Below are positions 63,912 through 64,000 of a stretch of 64,000 nucleotides of DNA, one piece after another. This stretch comes from Daphnia pulex (Eukaryota; Arthropoda; Branchiopoda; Diplostraca; Daphniidae). The stretch's first letter is position 1; every line of letters starts with the position of its first letter. A program made the position numbers and the translations under genes. Below the pieces are notes generated by a model. It saw only the letters and a list, made by a program, of their open reading frames with translations. It had not been told where the DNA came from and did no database searches. The DNA is taken from the NCBI RefSeq assembly GCF_021134715.1, contig NC_060023.1:4278001-4342000 (forward strand), given 5' to 3'.

Positions 63912-64000
63912 TGGATATACTCTTTCAAAAATAGAAACTCATTCCAAAAAATGTGTACTTCTGTTGTTCATTGGCGATTCCAATTTTCATAATTATCATC

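Larger units (their letters stand above)
60459..64000. repeat. tRNA-Gly/tRNA-iMet tandem array, block 4
   Basis: Resumes at AACTTTTGATTAG in a type A spacer and runs off the right edge, with eight Gly and eight iMet copies. Strict A/B alternation. Two neighbouring dimers (60530-61423 and 61424-62317) are almost identical, a recent dimer duplication. Confidence 0.95.

Noticed and set aside
22765-63934. Dozens of similar plus-strand frames of about 67-103 codons (MASEHSTTEPSMRHC type)
   Set aside because: They are the minus-strand tRNA-Gly and tRNA-iMet genes and their short gap read on the opposite strand. Conservation is explained by the tRNAs.
21916-64000. CRISPR-like or satellite interpretation of the regular repeats
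   Set aside because: Units are over 400 bp, contain complete tRNA genes, and the organism is eukaryotic. A tRNA gene array explains everything.

Overview
The window is animal nuclear DNA. I infer an arthropod, most likely a compact-genome crustacean such as a cladoceran. The evidence is split host-type genes with 56-57 nt introns, eukaryotic tRNA genes with Pol III signals, and a mix of P-like, pogo-like, Tc1/mariner, Ty1/copia and DIRS elements. No intact host protein gene is visible. The window is a tRNA-gene array with a transposon graveyard on its left.

Layout. Positions 1-9133 are AT-rich, simple-sequence-rich DNA with nothing recognisable. At 9134-10250 (minus) lies a decayed, still intron-bearing copy of NAF1, the H/ACA snoRNP assembly factor. 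From 10.6 to 19.3 kb transposons dominate: two copies of a 0.6-kb inverted-repeat element with 2-bp target duplications, a P-element-like remnant, a complete Tc1/mariner-type transposon with 213-bp terminal repeats and a two-intron transposase, a broken MADF-domain gene and a decayed pogo-like transposase. From 19.6 to 21.6 kb there are single tRNA genes and fragments: Leu(CAA) with an intron, Gly(TCC), and two Asn-like fragments.

From about 21.9 kb to the right edge the backbone is one tandem array. Each 417-477 bp unit holds one tRNA-Gly(GCC) and one initiator tRNA-Met(CAT), both on the minus strand. I count 34 full-length Gly and 35 initiator Met copies. Two alternating spacer types (A, short; B, long) show that the ancestral repeat is a dimer. 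Three Gly copies have changed anticodons: two to GUC (Asp) and one to UCC.

The array is cut into four blocks by large insertions. A DIRS-type tyrosine-recombinase retroelement lies at 25702-31272. A 6.6-kb foldback element lies at 34026-40667. A second DIRS copy spans 46753-60084 and has a short third copy joined to its end. DIRS copy 2 itself carries a young Ty1/copia element with 280-bp LTRs that look identical, and a 1.6-kb inverted-repeat element. The copia primer-binding site matches the initiator Met tRNA encoded dozens of times next door. Three inverted-repeat families in the window carry internal tRNA-like modules. The retroelements are described as fossils only.
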